Shown here one piece after another: positions 54,593-63,083 of a stretch of 64,000 nucleotides of DNA. The notes below the pieces were generated by a model. It ran no database searches. It had not been told where the DNA came from and saw only the letters and a program-made list of their open reading frames with translations. The DNA lies in contig NZ_BAYX01000006.1 of the NCBI RefSeq assembly GCF_000696095.1, positions 412,107 through 476,106 on the forward strand. Reading direction: 5' to 3'. The DNA is from Rhizobium rhizogenes NBRC 13257. GTDB taxonomy: Bacteria; Pseudomonadota; Alphaproteobacteria; Rhizobiales; Rhizobiaceae. Within the stretch, counting starts at the first letter, position 1, and each line of letters opens with the position of its first letter. Made by a program: the position numbers and the translations under genes.

Positions 54593-55843
54593 TCAATGCA
54601 GGTTCGGCTGGGCGCCGACGCCCTTTTCGTCGAGCTGATAGCCGCGCCGGAAGCGGTCGAGGCGCAGCTCCCGGGCGGTCTCATGCGGCTCGTTGCGGGC
54701 GATCAGATGGGCGTAGCAATAGCCGGAGGCCGGCGTCGCTTTGAAGCCGCCGTAGCACCAGCCGGCATTCAGATAGAGGTTGTCGATATGGGTGCGGTCG
54801 ATGATCGGCGATCCGTCCATGCTCATGTCCATGACGCCACCCCATGAGCGCAGGTAACGCACGCGGGTGAGCGACGGGATCAGGGCGACGCCGGCCTCGG
54901 CGACATGCTCGACGGTTGCGAGATTGCCGCGCTGCGCATAGGAATTGTAACCATCGATGTCGCCGCCGAAGACGAGGCCGCCCTTGTCCGACTGCGAGAC
55001 GTAGAAATGGCCGGCGCCGAAGGTGACGACCGTGTCGATAAAAGGCTTCAGCCCCTCGGAGACGAAGGCTTGCAGCACATGGCTTTCGATCGGCAGGCGC
55101 AGGCCGGCCATATCGGCGACGACGGTGGAGTTGCCGGCCGCCGCCAGCGCCAGCTTGCCGCAGCCGATGAAGCCCTTGCTGGTCTCGACGCCGGTTACCC
55201 GGCCGTTCTCGCTGCGAATGCCCGTCACCTCACAGCCGGTGATGATATCGACGCCGCGGCTGTCGGCGCCACGCGCATAGCCCCAGGCGACTGCATCGTG
55301 ACGCACCGTGCCGCCGCGTGGCTGGAACAGGCCACCCATGATCGGGAAACGGGCATTGTCGAAATCGAGGAAGGGGAGCTTCCGGCGCACCGCCGCCCTG
55401 TCGAGGAATTCGGCATCGACGCCATGCAGGCGCATGGCGTTGCCGCGCCGGGTATAGGCGTCGCGCTGTGCATCCGAGTGGAAGAGATTGAGCACGCCGC
55501 GCTGCGAGACCATGGCGTTGAAATTGAAATCCTGCTCCAGCCCTTCCCAGAGCTTCATCGACAGCTCGTAGAACGGATTATTGCCGGGCAGCAGGTAGTT
55601 GGAGCGGATGATCGTCGTGTTGCGGCCGATATTGCCGGAGCCGAGATAGCCCTTTTCCAAAACGGCGACATTGGTGATGCCGAAGGTCTTGGCGAGGTAA
55701 TAGGCCGTCGCCAGCCCATGGCCGCCGCCGCCAACGATGATGACGTCGTAATGCGGCTTTGGCTCGGGCTGGCGCCAGGCGGGAGCCCAGCCGGTATTGC
55801 CGCGAAGGCCGTTGAGGAAAATGGAAAGAGCGGAATAGCGCAT
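54593..55843 (-). CDS. soxB: Sarcosine oxidase beta subunit / N-methylglutamate dehydrogenase MgdA-like
   Basis: 416 residues. FAD domain VIIVGGGGHGLATAYYLAKTFG near 34-55, GSGNIGRNTTIIRSNYLLP (flavin region), GGTVRHDAVAWGYARGAD, and the C-terminal LNAGWCYGGFKATPASGYCYAHLIA. Carries the amine-oxidising active site of the heterotetramer. First gene of the beta-delta-alpha-gamma operon, the order also used by mgdABCD. Divergent from an AraC-type regulator with an 86-bp gap. Confidence 0.92.
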   Translation of the reverse strand: MRYSALSIFLNGLRGNTGWAPAWRQPEPKPHYDVIIVGGGGHGLATAYYLAKTFGITNVAVLEKGYLGSGNIGRNTTIIRSNYLLPGNNPFYELSMKLWEGLEQDFNFNAMVSQRGVLNLFHSDAQRDAYTRRGNAMRLHGVDAEFLDRAAVRRKLPFLDFDNARFPIMGGLFQPRGGTVRHDAVAWGYARGADSRGVDIITGCEVTGIRSENGRVTGVETSKGFIGCGKLALAAAGNSTVVADMAGLRLPIESHVLQAFVSEGLKPFIDTVVTFGAGHFYVSQSDKGGLVFGGDIDGYNSYAQRGNLATVEHVAEAGVALIPSLTRVRYLRSWGGVMDMSMDGSPIIDRTHIDNLYLNAGWCYGGFKATPASGYCYAHLIARNEPHETARELRLDRFRRGYQLDEKGVGAQPNLH

Positions 55844-55929
55844 GAATGGCTCCGAAAGAACCGCTTCATGATGACAGAAGGACAGCTATCCACTTGCCCA
55901 TTTAGGACCTTTGTGAATAGAAAAAGGAC

Positions 55930-56889
55930 ATGTCATCGATTGATGCAAAAAACGTCCAGCATATCGGCTTCATCCTGATCCCAGGATTCGCCCTGATGTC
56001 TTACGCCTCGGCGACCGAACCGCTGCGCGCCGCCAATCTTCTGGCGGGGCGGGAGATCTACCACCTCTCAAGCTTCTCGCCGGATGGCGCGCCGGCTCTG
56101 TCTTCCGGCGGCGTACCGGTGCCCGCCGATCCGCTTCCTGTCCGTGGCTCCGGGCTTGGCACCGTCTTCGTCTGCGCCGGTGGTTCGCCGCGCGACTGGC
56201 ATTATCCGGCGGTATTCGCCTGTCTCAGGCAATTGGCGCGCGAGGGTGTGCGTATTGGCGGCATTTCCGGTGGCCCTTATCTGCTGGCTGAAGCCGGGCT
56301 GCTTGCCGAGCGCGACTTCACCATCCATTGGGAGCATGCGCCGGCGCTGCTCGAAGCCTTTCCCGCGCTTTCGCCGCGCCAAGCCCGCTTCGTCGTTGAT
56401 GGAAACCGCATCACCTGCGGCGGCGGCATCGCGCCGCTCGATATGATGCATGTGTTGATTTCCGAGCGCATGGGCCCGGATTTCGCCCGTCGCGTCAGCG
56501 ACTGGTACTTGCACACGGAGGTCGGCGAACCGACGGCGCCGCAGCGCGGCTCGCTTGCCGAGCGCTACGGGGTGCATCACCCTGGCCTCCTCAGCGTGCT
56601 GGAGAAGATGGAGGAGACGATCGAGACACCGCTCGGCCGCACCGCCATGGCCCGGATCGCCGGCGTCACGCCGCGCCATCTCGACCGGCTGTTTGCGGCT
56701 CATCTCGGCTCCACTTTCCTCGATCAATATCGCCGAATCAGGCTCCAGCATGCCCGGCGTCTCCTGGAGCAGAGCCCGCTTTCGATCTCTGAAATCGCCA
56801 TCGCCACCGGTTTTTCCAGCGGCGCGCATTTCTCCCGGGTCTATCGCAGCGCCTATGGCGCGGCACCCAGCAATATTCGTAAGCCCTGA
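55930..56889 (+). CDS. GlxA/GbdR-like regulator (DJ-1/PfpI domain plus AraC HTH)
   Basis: 319 residues. N-terminal class-I-amidotransferase-like sensor (IGFILIPGFALMSYASATEPLRAANLL ... GGISGGPYLLAEAGLL; the usual catalytic Cys of true peptidases is Gly here) and C-terminal AraC helix-turn-helix pair (ARIAGVTPRHLDRLFAAHLGSTFLDQYRRIRLQHARRLL, then SISEIAIATGFSSGAHFSRVYRSAYG). Related regulators activate sarcosine/betaine genes (GbdR) or sit at rhizobial glx loci. Divergent from soxB, so it most likely activates that operon. Confidence 0.88.
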   Translation: MSSIDAKNVQHIGFILIPGFALMSYASATEPLRAANLLAGREIYHLSSFSPDGAPALSSGGVPVPADPLPVRGSGLGTVFVCAGGSPRDWHYPAVFACLRQLAREGVRIGGISGGPYLLAEAGLLAERDFTIHWEHAPALLEAFPALSPRQARFVVDGNRITCGGGIAPLDMMHVLISERMGPDFARRVSDWYLHTEVGEPTAPQRGSLAERYGVHHPGLLSVLEKMEETIETPLGRTAMARIAGVTPRHLDRLFAAHLGSTFLDQYRRIRLQHARRLLEQSPLSISEIAIATGFSSGAHFSRVYRSAYGAAPSNIRKP

Positions 56890-56964
56890 CTTTCTTCATG
56901 GTTGAGGAAATTTCACTGCGACGATAGGGTGACTGCGATGACGCGTTGCAGCAAAGGATCGTGA

Positions 56965-57648
56965 ATGAAGACGAAGCCGGAGAAGACCACGGACGAGGAG
57001 CATCCTCACGGCGCACGGCCGGCCTTGTTGCAGGACCCGCACGCGGTTCGCGAGCCGAAGGAAAACAATCTGGAGATGGCGATCGGCCATGAGGTGCGCG
57101 CCTATCGCAAGAAGCTCGGCATCACCGTGACCGACCTTGCGGCATCGACCGGGATTTCGCTCGGCATGCTGTCGAAGATTGAAAACGGCAATATCTCACC
57201 GTCGCTGACGACGCTGCAATCGCTCTCCCGCGCCCTCGGCGTGCCGCTGACGGCCTTCTTCCGCCGCTACGAGGAGCCGCGCAATGCCGTCTTCGTCAAG
57301 GCGGGACAAGGCATAGAGCTGGAACGACGCGGCACGCGCGCCGGTCATCAATATAATCTGCTCGGCCACATCGACAACAATTCGAGCGGCGTCATCGTCG
57401 AACCCTATCTCATCACGCTGACGACCGATTCCGACGTCTTCCCGACCTTCCAGCACGAGGGCATGGAGTTTCTCTATATGCTCGAAGGCGAGGTGGTCTA
57501 TCGCCATGGCGACCAGCTTTTCCAGATGCAGCCGGGCGACAGCCTGTTCTTCGACGCCGACGCGCCGCATGGGCCGGAAGTGCTGGTGAAACTGCCCAGC
57601 CGATATCTCTCGATCATCAGCTATCCACAGCGCGGCAAGAGCGACTGA
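56965..57648 (+). CDS. HTH-XRE/cupin regulator upstream of mgsABC
   Basis: 227 residues. An unusual acidic/charged tail (residues 1-35) precedes the helix-turn-helix IGHEVRAYRKKLGITVTDLAASTGISLGMLSKIENG, then a cupin (FQHEGMEFLYMLEGEVVYRHGDQLFQMQPGDSLFFDADAPHGPE). It ends 91 bases before mgsA on the same strand and probably controls the methylamine genes, possibly sensing an N-methylated amino acid through the cupin. Confidence 0.87.
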   Translation: MKTKPEKTTDEEHPHGARPALLQDPHAVREPKENNLEMAIGHEVRAYRKKLGITVTDLAASTGISLGMLSKIENGNISPSLTTLQSLSRALGVPLTAFFRRYEEPRNAVFVKAGQGIELERRGTRAGHQYNLLGHIDNNSSGVIVEPYLITLTTDSDVFPTFQHEGMEFLYMLEGEVVYRHGDQLFQMQPGDSLFFDADAPHGPEVLVKLPSRYLSIISYPQRGKSD

Positions 57649-57739
57649 CTTGCTTTAAAAGAAAATATTATTCTTGCCAGTTGAAATTTGAAATTGGACC
57701 TGCTAGTCATTTTGCAGACGCGAAATGGAGGGTCTGATC

Positions 57740-58648
57740 ATGTGCGGAATTGTGGGTCTCTTCCTGAAGGATAAAAGCCTGGAGCCGGAACTCGGCTTGC
57801 TTCTCTCGTCCATGCTGGTGACGATGACGGACCGTGGCCCCGACAGCGCCGGCATCGCAATTTACGGCGGCGCGAACGGGAACAAAGCAAAAATCACAAT
57901 CCAGTCGGCCCATCCGGCAAAGGACTTCGACGGCCTTGAGCAGGGCCTCCGGCGGGCACTCGACGCACCGGTGTCGATTGAGGTGAAGAGCACGCATGCC
58001 GTTGTTACGCTTGCGAAGGACAAGCTCGATGAGGGTCGCGCCGCGATCGCATCGCTGCGGCCGGATGTCCGGGTGATGAGCAGCGGCGACGCCATCGAGA
58101 TCTACAAGGAAACCGGCCTGCCGAAGGACGTCGTCTCCCGTTTCGGCGTCGCCTCCATGTCCGGAACGCACGGCATCGGTCATACCCGCATGGCGACCGA
58201 ATCCGCCGTCACGACGCTCGGCGCCCATCCTTTTTCGACGGGCTCGGATCAGTGCCTGGTCCATAACGGCTCGCTGTCGAACCACAACAACCTGCGCCGC
58301 GAACTCGTGCGCGAAGGCATGACCTTCGAGACCCAGAACGACACCGAGGTTGCCGCCGCCTATCTGACGGCCGAGATGGCCAAGGGCAAGGATCTGGGCG
58401 AGGCATTGACCGGCGCGCTGGACGATCTCGACGGTTTCTTCACCTTCGTCGTCGGCACCAAATCCGGCTTCGGCGTCGTTCGCGATCCCATCGCCTGCAA
58501 GCCGGCCGTCATGGCCGAGACCGATCGCTACGTCGCGTTCGGCTCTGAATATCGCGCGCTCGTCAACCTGCCCGGCATCGAGGATGCCCGCATCTGGGAG
58601 CCGGAGCCGGCCACCGTCTATTTCTGGGATCACGAAAAGGCTGCCTAG
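57740..58648 (+). CDS. mgsA: N-methylglutamate synthase subunit A (class II glutamine amidotransferase, GlxB-like)
   Basis: 302 residues from ATG 57740. This start exposes Cys2 as the N-terminal nucleophile (MCGIVGLF); a longer frame from 57725 would block it, and GGAGGG lies upstream at 57727. Ntn-hydrolase features: DRGPDSAGIAIYG, GIGHTRMATESAVTTLGAHPF, LVHNGSLSNHNNLR, NDTEVAAAYL. It would hydrolyse gamma-glutamylmethylamide, passing methylamine on to the synthase subunits. As a stand-alone protein it corresponds to the N-terminal domain of glutamate synthase large subunits. Confidence 0.88.
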   Translation: MCGIVGLFLKDKSLEPELGLLLSSMLVTMTDRGPDSAGIAIYGGANGNKAKITIQSAHPAKDFDGLEQGLRRALDAPVSIEVKSTHAVVTLAKDKLDEGRAAIASLRPDVRVMSSGDAIEIYKETGLPKDVVSRFGVASMSGTHGIGHTRMATESAVTTLGAHPFSTGSDQCLVHNGSLSNHNNLRRELVREGMTFETQNDTEVAAAYLTAEMAKGKDLGEALTGALDDLDGFFTFVVGTKSGFGVVRDPIACKPAVMAETDRYVAFGSEYRALVNLPGIEDARIWEPEPATVYFWDHEKAA

Positions 58649-58679
58649 TCCAGGGTCGGCGCAATCGAGAGAGTTTTTT

Positions 58680-59366
58680 ATGCCAGTTTTCGATCTTTCC
58701 GTCACACCGCTGCGTGACCTCAACAGCGCTCTCCACGGCCTTGCGGCAGGCGCCAACGATACTGCCTTCGAGGTTGTCAATCCGCGTGGCCATCATGCTG
58801 TTGCCGTCGGTATCGACGCTCCCGTGACCGTCGATGTCAAAGGATCTGTCGGCTATTATTGTGCTGGCATGAACGATGGCGGCAACGTCACCGTACACGG
58901 CTCGGCCGGCCCGGGCGTTGCCGAGAACATGATGTCGGGCACCGTTGTCATCGAAGGCGATGCGAGCCAGTATGCGGGGGCGACCGGTCAGGGCGGCCTG
59001 CTGGTCATCAAGGGCAACGCGGCGTCCCGTTGCGGCATCTCGATGAAGGGTATCGATATCGTCGTGCACGGCAATATCGGCCATATGTCTGCCTTCATGG
59101 GACAGTCCGGCCATCTGGTCGTGCTCGGCGATGCCGGTGATGCGCTGGGCGACAGCCTTTATGAAGCCAAGCTTTTCGTGCGTGGCTCGGTCAAGAGCCT
59201 CGGCTCGGACTGCATCGAAAAGGAGATGCGCCCCGAGCATCTCGCAAAGCTTTCCGAGCTTCTCGATAAGGCCGGCGTCAGCGGCGTCAAGCCGGAAGAG
59301 TTCAAGCGCTACGGATCGGCGCGCAAGCTCTACAATTTCAACATCGACAATGCCGACGCGTACTGA
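58680..59366 (+). CDS. mgsB: N-methylglutamate synthase subunit B (GXGXG beta-helix, GlxC-like)
   Basis: 228 residues from ATG 58680, preceded by GAGAGAG. It is the right-handed beta-helix that forms the C-terminal domain of glutamate synthase, here as a separate protein: repeated Gly motifs in GMNDGGNVTVHGSAG, TVVIEGDASQYAGATGQGG, IVVHGNIGHMSAFMGQ and HLVVLGDAGDALGDSLYEAKLFVRG. Structural subunit between the amidase and FMN subunits. Confidence 0.87.
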   Translation: MPVFDLSVTPLRDLNSALHGLAAGANDTAFEVVNPRGHHAVAVGIDAPVTVDVKGSVGYYCAGMNDGGNVTVHGSAGPGVAENMMSGTVVIEGDASQYAGATGQGGLLVIKGNAASRCGISMKGIDIVVHGNIGHMSAFMGQSGHLVVLGDAGDALGDSLYEAKLFVRGSVKSLGSDCIEKEMRPEHLAKLSELLDKAGVSGVKPEEFKRYGSARKLYNFNIDNADAY

Positions 59367-59381
59367 GGCGAAAGGAATATC

Positions 59382-60710
59382 ATGAGCTATCACAATCCTC
59401 TGACGCCGCCGCGCAAGTCCGCCACCTTCGACGACCATACGCTGGCCGAGATCCGCCGCGCGGCGGCAACCGGCATCTACGATATTCGCGGCGCCGGCAC
59501 GAAGCGCAAGGTCCCGCATTTCGACGATCTTCTTTTCCTCGGTGCATCGATCTCGCGCTATCCGCTCGAAGGTTATCGCGAGAAGTGCGACACGACGGTG
59601 GTTCTCGGCAGCCGCTTTGCCAAGAAGCCCATTACGCTGAAGACCCCGATTACCATTGCCGGCATGAGCTTCGGCGCTCTCTCTGGCAATGCCAAGGAAG
59701 CGCTTGGTCGCGGCGCCACGCTTGCGGGCACATCGACCACGACCGGCGACGGTGGAATGACCAATGAAGAACGCGGCCATTCGCAGACCCTCGTCTATCA
59801 GTATCTTCCGTCGCGCTACGGCATGAACCCGAAAGACCTGCGTCGTGCGGATGCAATCGAAGTGGTGGTCGGCCAGGGCGCAAAGCCCGGCGGCGGCGGC
59901 ATGCTGCTCGGCCAGAAGATTTCCGATCGCGTCGCCCATATGCGCAATCTGCCGAAGGGCATCGACCAGCGCTCGGCCTGCCGTCACCCGGACTGGACCG
60001 GCCCCGACGATCTTGAGATCAAGATCATGGAACTGCGCGAAATCACCGATTGGGAAAAGCCGATTTACGTCAAGGTTGGCGGCGCGCGTCCCTATTACGA
60101 CACGGCTTTGGCGGTGAAGGCCGGTGCCGATGTCGTTGTTCTCGACGGCATGCAGGGCGGTACGGCGGCGACCCAGGACGTCTTCATCGAAAACGTTGGC
60201 ATGCCGACGCTCGCCTGCATTCGCCCGGCCGTTCAGGCGCTTCAGGATCTCGGCATGCACCGCAAGGTGCAACTGATTATCTCCGGCGGCATTCGTTCCG
60301 GTGCTGATGTGGCAAAGGCGCTTGCGCTTGGTGCCGATGCCGTCGCCATCGGTACGGCGGCGCTGGTCGCCATCGGCGACAATGATCCGCGCTGGGAAGA
60401 GGAGTACCAGAAGCTCGGAACCACCGCCGGCGCCTATGACGACTGGCACGAAGGCAAGGATCCGGCTGGCATCACCACGCAGGATCCGGAACTCGCCGCG
60501 CGGCTCGATCCGGTTGCTGCTGGCCGTCGTCTTGCCAATTATCTGAAGGTCATGACGCTCGAGGCACAGACGATTGCGCGTGCCTGCGGCAAGAACCACC
60601 TTCATAATCTGGAGCCGGAAGACCTGTGCGCGCTGACCATGGAAGCTGCCGCCATGGCGCAGATCCCGCTTGCCGGCACGAGCTGGTATCCGGGCAAAGG
60701 GGGCTACTAA
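59382..60710 (+). CDS. mgsC: N-methylglutamate synthase subunit C (FMN glutamate-synthase domain, GlxD-like)
   Basis: 442 residues matching the FMN-binding synthase domain of glutamate synthase: ITIAGMSFGALSGNAKEALGRGA, TTTGDGGMTNEERG, VVVGQGAKPGGGGML, YVKVGGARPYYDTA, VVLDGMQGGTAATQDV, ISGGIRSGADVAKALALGADAVAIGTA. The region after GTAALVAIG (residues 331-366) has no cysteine, whereas canonical glutamate synthases have the three [3Fe-4S] cysteines there. Would condense methylamine with 2-oxoglutarate and reduce the product to N-methylglutamate; the electron donor is unclear. A hairpin follows its stop. Confidence 0.88.
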   Translation: MSYHNPLTPPRKSATFDDHTLAEIRRAAATGIYDIRGAGTKRKVPHFDDLLFLGASISRYPLEGYREKCDTTVVLGSRFAKKPITLKTPITIAGMSFGALSGNAKEALGRGATLAGTSTTTGDGGMTNEERGHSQTLVYQYLPSRYGMNPKDLRRADAIEVVVGQGAKPGGGGMLLGQKISDRVAHMRNLPKGIDQRSACRHPDWTGPDDLEIKIMELREITDWEKPIYVKVGGARPYYDTALAVKAGADVVVLDGMQGGTAATQDVFIENVGMPTLACIRPAVQALQDLGMHRKVQLIISGGIRSGADVAKALALGADAVAIGTAALVAIGDNDPRWEEEYQKLGTTAGAYDDWHEGKDPAGITTQDPELAARLDPVAAGRRLANYLKVMTLEAQTIARACGKNHLHNLEPEDLCALTMEAAAMAQIPLAGTSWYPGKGGY

Positions 60711-60716
60711 ATTTTC

Positions 60717-60742
60717 ACCGCCGGGTTAGAGAGCCCGGCGGT
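60717..60742 (+). terminator. Hairpin between mgsC and gmaS
   Basis: Perfect 9-bp GC-rich stem ACCGCCGGG (60717-60725) / CCCGGCGGT (60734-60742), loop of 8 bases, weak T content after it. Six bases after the mgsC stop. Could be a partial terminator that lowers or uncouples gmaS expression. Confidence 0.6.
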
Positions 60743-60790
60743 ATTCTATCAAAATCGAAGTGTCTCTAAGAAATCCAAAGGGGAACGAGA

Positions 60791-62098
60791 ATGACACTGG
60801 ACCTTGCTGCTTTTGCCAAAGACAAAGGCATCAAATACTTCATGATCAGCTATACCGATCTGTTTTCCGGCCAGCGCGCCAAGTTGGTGCCGGCGCAGGC
60901 GATTGCCGCGATGCAGGAAGAGGGCGCCGGCTTCGCCGGTTTCGCCACCTGGCTCGACATGACGCCCGCCCATCCGGACCTGTTTGCCGTGCCGGATGCA
61001 TCCTCCGTCATCCAGCTCCCCTGGAAGAAAGAGGTTGCCTGGGTTGCCGCCGATTTGTGGATGGATGGCGAGCTCGTCGCCCAGGCGCCGCGCAACGTGC
61101 TGAAAAAGCTTGTGAAGTCGGCCGAAGCCGAGGGTATGCGGGTCAAGACCGGTGTCGAAGCCGAATTCTTCCTGATCACCGCTGACGGTTCGAAGATTTC
61201 GGACGAATACGACACCGCCGAAAAGCCCTGCTACGACCAGCAGGCGGTGATGCGTCGTTATGACGTGATCGCCGAGATCTGCGACTACATGCTGGAACTT
61301 GGCTGGGGCGCCTATCAGAACGACCACGAGGACGCCAACGGCCAGTTCGAGATGAACTGGGAGTTCGACGACGCGCTGAAGACGGCCGACAAGCACTCCT
61401 TCTTCAAATTCATGGTCAAGTCGATAGCCGAAAAGCACGGGCTGCGCGCCACCTTCATGCCGAAGCCTTTCAAGGGCCTGACCGGCAATGGTTGCCATTG
61501 CCATATCTCCGTGTGGAGCAATGACGGCAAGACCAATGTCTTTGCCGACAGGGAAGCGGAATTCGGTCTTTCGGCGCAGGGCAAGCAGTTCCTCGGCGGC
61601 ATCATGAAGCATGCCTCGTCGTTGGCTGCGATCACCAATCCGACGGTCAATTCCTACAAGCGCATCAACGCACCGCGCACCACTTCGGGCGCTACCTGGT
61701 CACCGAATACGGTGACCTGGACCGGCAACAACCGCACCCATATGGTGCGCGTGCCCGGCCCCGGCCGCTTCGAACTGCGCCTGCCGGACGGTGCCGTCAA
61801 TCCCTATCTGCTCCAGGCGATCATCATCGCCGCCGGCCTCGATGGCATTCGCAACAAGGCCGATCCCGGCCCGCATCACGACATCGACATGTATGCCGAA
61901 GGGCATCTGGTGAAGGATGCGCCGCGCCTGCCGCTCAACCTGCTCGATGCGCTCAGAGCCTATGACGAGGACGAGGGCCTGAAGGAAGCGATCGGCTCGG
62001 AATTCTCCGCCGCTTACCTGAAGCTCAAGCATCAGGAGTGGAATTCCTACTGCTCGCACTTCACGCAGTGGGAACGCGACAGCACGCTCGATATCTGA
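60791..62098 (+). CDS. gmaS: Gamma-glutamylmethylamide synthetase (type III glutamine-synthetase-like, GlnT-like)
   Basis: 435 residues, a glutamine-synthetase fold: EAEFFLI (metal ligand), the long ATP/glutamate region NGCHCHISVWSNDG, and THMVRVPGPGRFELRLPDGAVNPYLL. In this family GmaS joins methylamine to glutamate with ATP. True ammonia-using GSIII/GlnT proteins look similar, and the choice here rests on the adjacent mgsABC. AAAGGGGAACGAG precedes ATG 60791. Rhizobial glnT loci with three upstream genes have the same layout. Confidence 0.87.
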   Translation: MTLDLAAFAKDKGIKYFMISYTDLFSGQRAKLVPAQAIAAMQEEGAGFAGFATWLDMTPAHPDLFAVPDASSVIQLPWKKEVAWVAADLWMDGELVAQAPRNVLKKLVKSAEAEGMRVKTGVEAEFFLITADGSKISDEYDTAEKPCYDQQAVMRRYDVIAEICDYMLELGWGAYQNDHEDANGQFEMNWEFDDALKTADKHSFFKFMVKSIAEKHGLRATFMPKPFKGLTGNGCHCHISVWSNDGKTNVFADREAEFGLSAQGKQFLGGIMKHASSLAAITNPTVNSYKRINAPRTTSGATWSPNTVTWTGNNRTHMVRVPGPGRFELRLPDGAVNPYLLQAIIIAAGLDGIRNKADPGPHHDIDMYAEGHLVKDAPRLPLNLLDALRAYDEDEGLKEAIGSEFSAAYLKLKHQEWNSYCSHFTQWERDSTLDI

Positions 62099-62131
62099 GC
62101 GCAGCAAGGCATTCCATAGGATAAGCGCATG

Positions 62132-62154
62132 GGCCGGAGCCTGAAACTTCGGCC
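62132..62154 (+). terminator. Hairpin between gmaS and purU
   Basis: 8-bp stem GGCCGGAG (62132-62139) / CTTCGGCC (62147-62154) with one wobble pair and a 7-base loop. It lies 34 bases after the gmaS stop and 42 before purU. Possible partial terminator. Confidence 0.4.
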
Positions 62155-62195
62155 TAACGTAGATATTCTGCCTAGGACGACGAAGGAAAATGAAC

Positions 62196-63080
62196 ATGGA
62201 GAAGTTCGTTCTAACGGTTTCCTGCCACTCGACGCGCGGGATTGTCGCAGCGATCGCCAACTATCTGGCGGATCAGGGCTGCAACATCGTCGACTCCAGC
62301 CAGTTCGACGATCTGGATACCGGCAAGTTCTTCATGCGGGTGAGCTTCATCTCCGAGCAGGGGGTCGGACAGGAGGCGCTGGTCGAGGGCTTCAAGCCGA
62401 TCGCGGGCAAGTTCGAGATGGAAGTCGAGATCCACGACACCCAGAAGCGCATGAAGGTGCTGTTGATGGTGTCGCGCTTCGGTCATTGTTTAAACGACCT
62501 GCTCTACCGCTGGAAGATCGGCGCACTGCCGATCGACATCGTCGGCGTCGTCTCCAATCATTTCGAATACCAGAAGGTGGTGGTCAACCACGATATCCCC
62601 TTCCACCATATTCCGGTGACCAAGGCCAACAAGCCACAGGCGGAAGCCAGGATCATGGAGGTGGTCGAGCAGACCGGCACGGAGCTGATCGTGCTCGCCC
62701 GCTACATGCAGATCCTGTCCGATTCGATGTGCCAAAAGATGTCGGGCCGGATCATCAATATCCACCATTCCTTCCTGCCGAGCTTCAAGGGAGCAAACCC
62801 CTACAAGCAGGCCTATGAGCGCGGTGTAAAACTGATCGGGGCGACGGCGCACTACGTCACCGCCGATCTGGACGAGGGGCCGATCATCGAGCAGGACACG
62901 GCGCGGATCACGCATGCGCAGTCGGCGGACGATTACGTCTCGATCGGCCGGGATGTGGAGAGCCAGGTGCTGGCGCGCGCCATCCATGCCCATATCCACT
63001 ACCGCACCTTCCTCAACGGCAACCGCACCATCGTCTTCCCGGCAAGCCCGGGAAGCTATGCTTCCGAGAGGATGGGGTAG
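62196..63080 (+). CDS. purU: Formyltetrahydrofolate deformylase
   Basis: Hydrolyses 10-formyl-THF to formate and THF. 294 residues from ATG 62196; an ATG two codons earlier at 62190 is possible, but AAGGA is too close to it. N-terminal ACT-type domain (FVLTVSCHSTRGIVAAIANYLADQGCNI), then the formyltransferase fold with ARYMQILS, NIHHSFLPSFKGANPYKQAYERGVKLIGATAHYVTADLDEGPIIEQD. Its clustering with a folate-linked demethylase and FolD points to C1 disposal, not purine synthesis. Confidence 0.93.
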   Translation: MEKFVLTVSCHSTRGIVAAIANYLADQGCNIVDSSQFDDLDTGKFFMRVSFISEQGVGQEALVEGFKPIAGKFEMEVEIHDTQKRMKVLLMVSRFGHCLNDLLYRWKIGALPIDIVGVVSNHFEYQKVVVNHDIPFHHIPVTKANKPQAEARIMEVVEQTGTELIVLARYMQILSDSMCQKMSGRIINIHHSFLPSFKGANPYKQAYERGVKLIGATAHYVTADLDEGPIIEQDTARITHAQSADDYVSIGRDVESQVLARAIHAHIHYRTFLNGNRTIVFPASPGSYASERMG

Positions 63081-63083
63081 GCC

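Noticed and set aside
57649..57739. Possible sigma-54 promoter before mgsA (nitrogen control of methylamine use)
   Set aside because: GG and GC dinucleotides are present, but no pair has the required 10-base spacing with the TGGCAC/TTGC context.
58563..60605. 680-codon minus-strand frame over mgsB and mgsC
   Set aside because: Antisense to clear glutamate-synthase-type genes, no recognisable domain, His/Arg-rich shadow composition.
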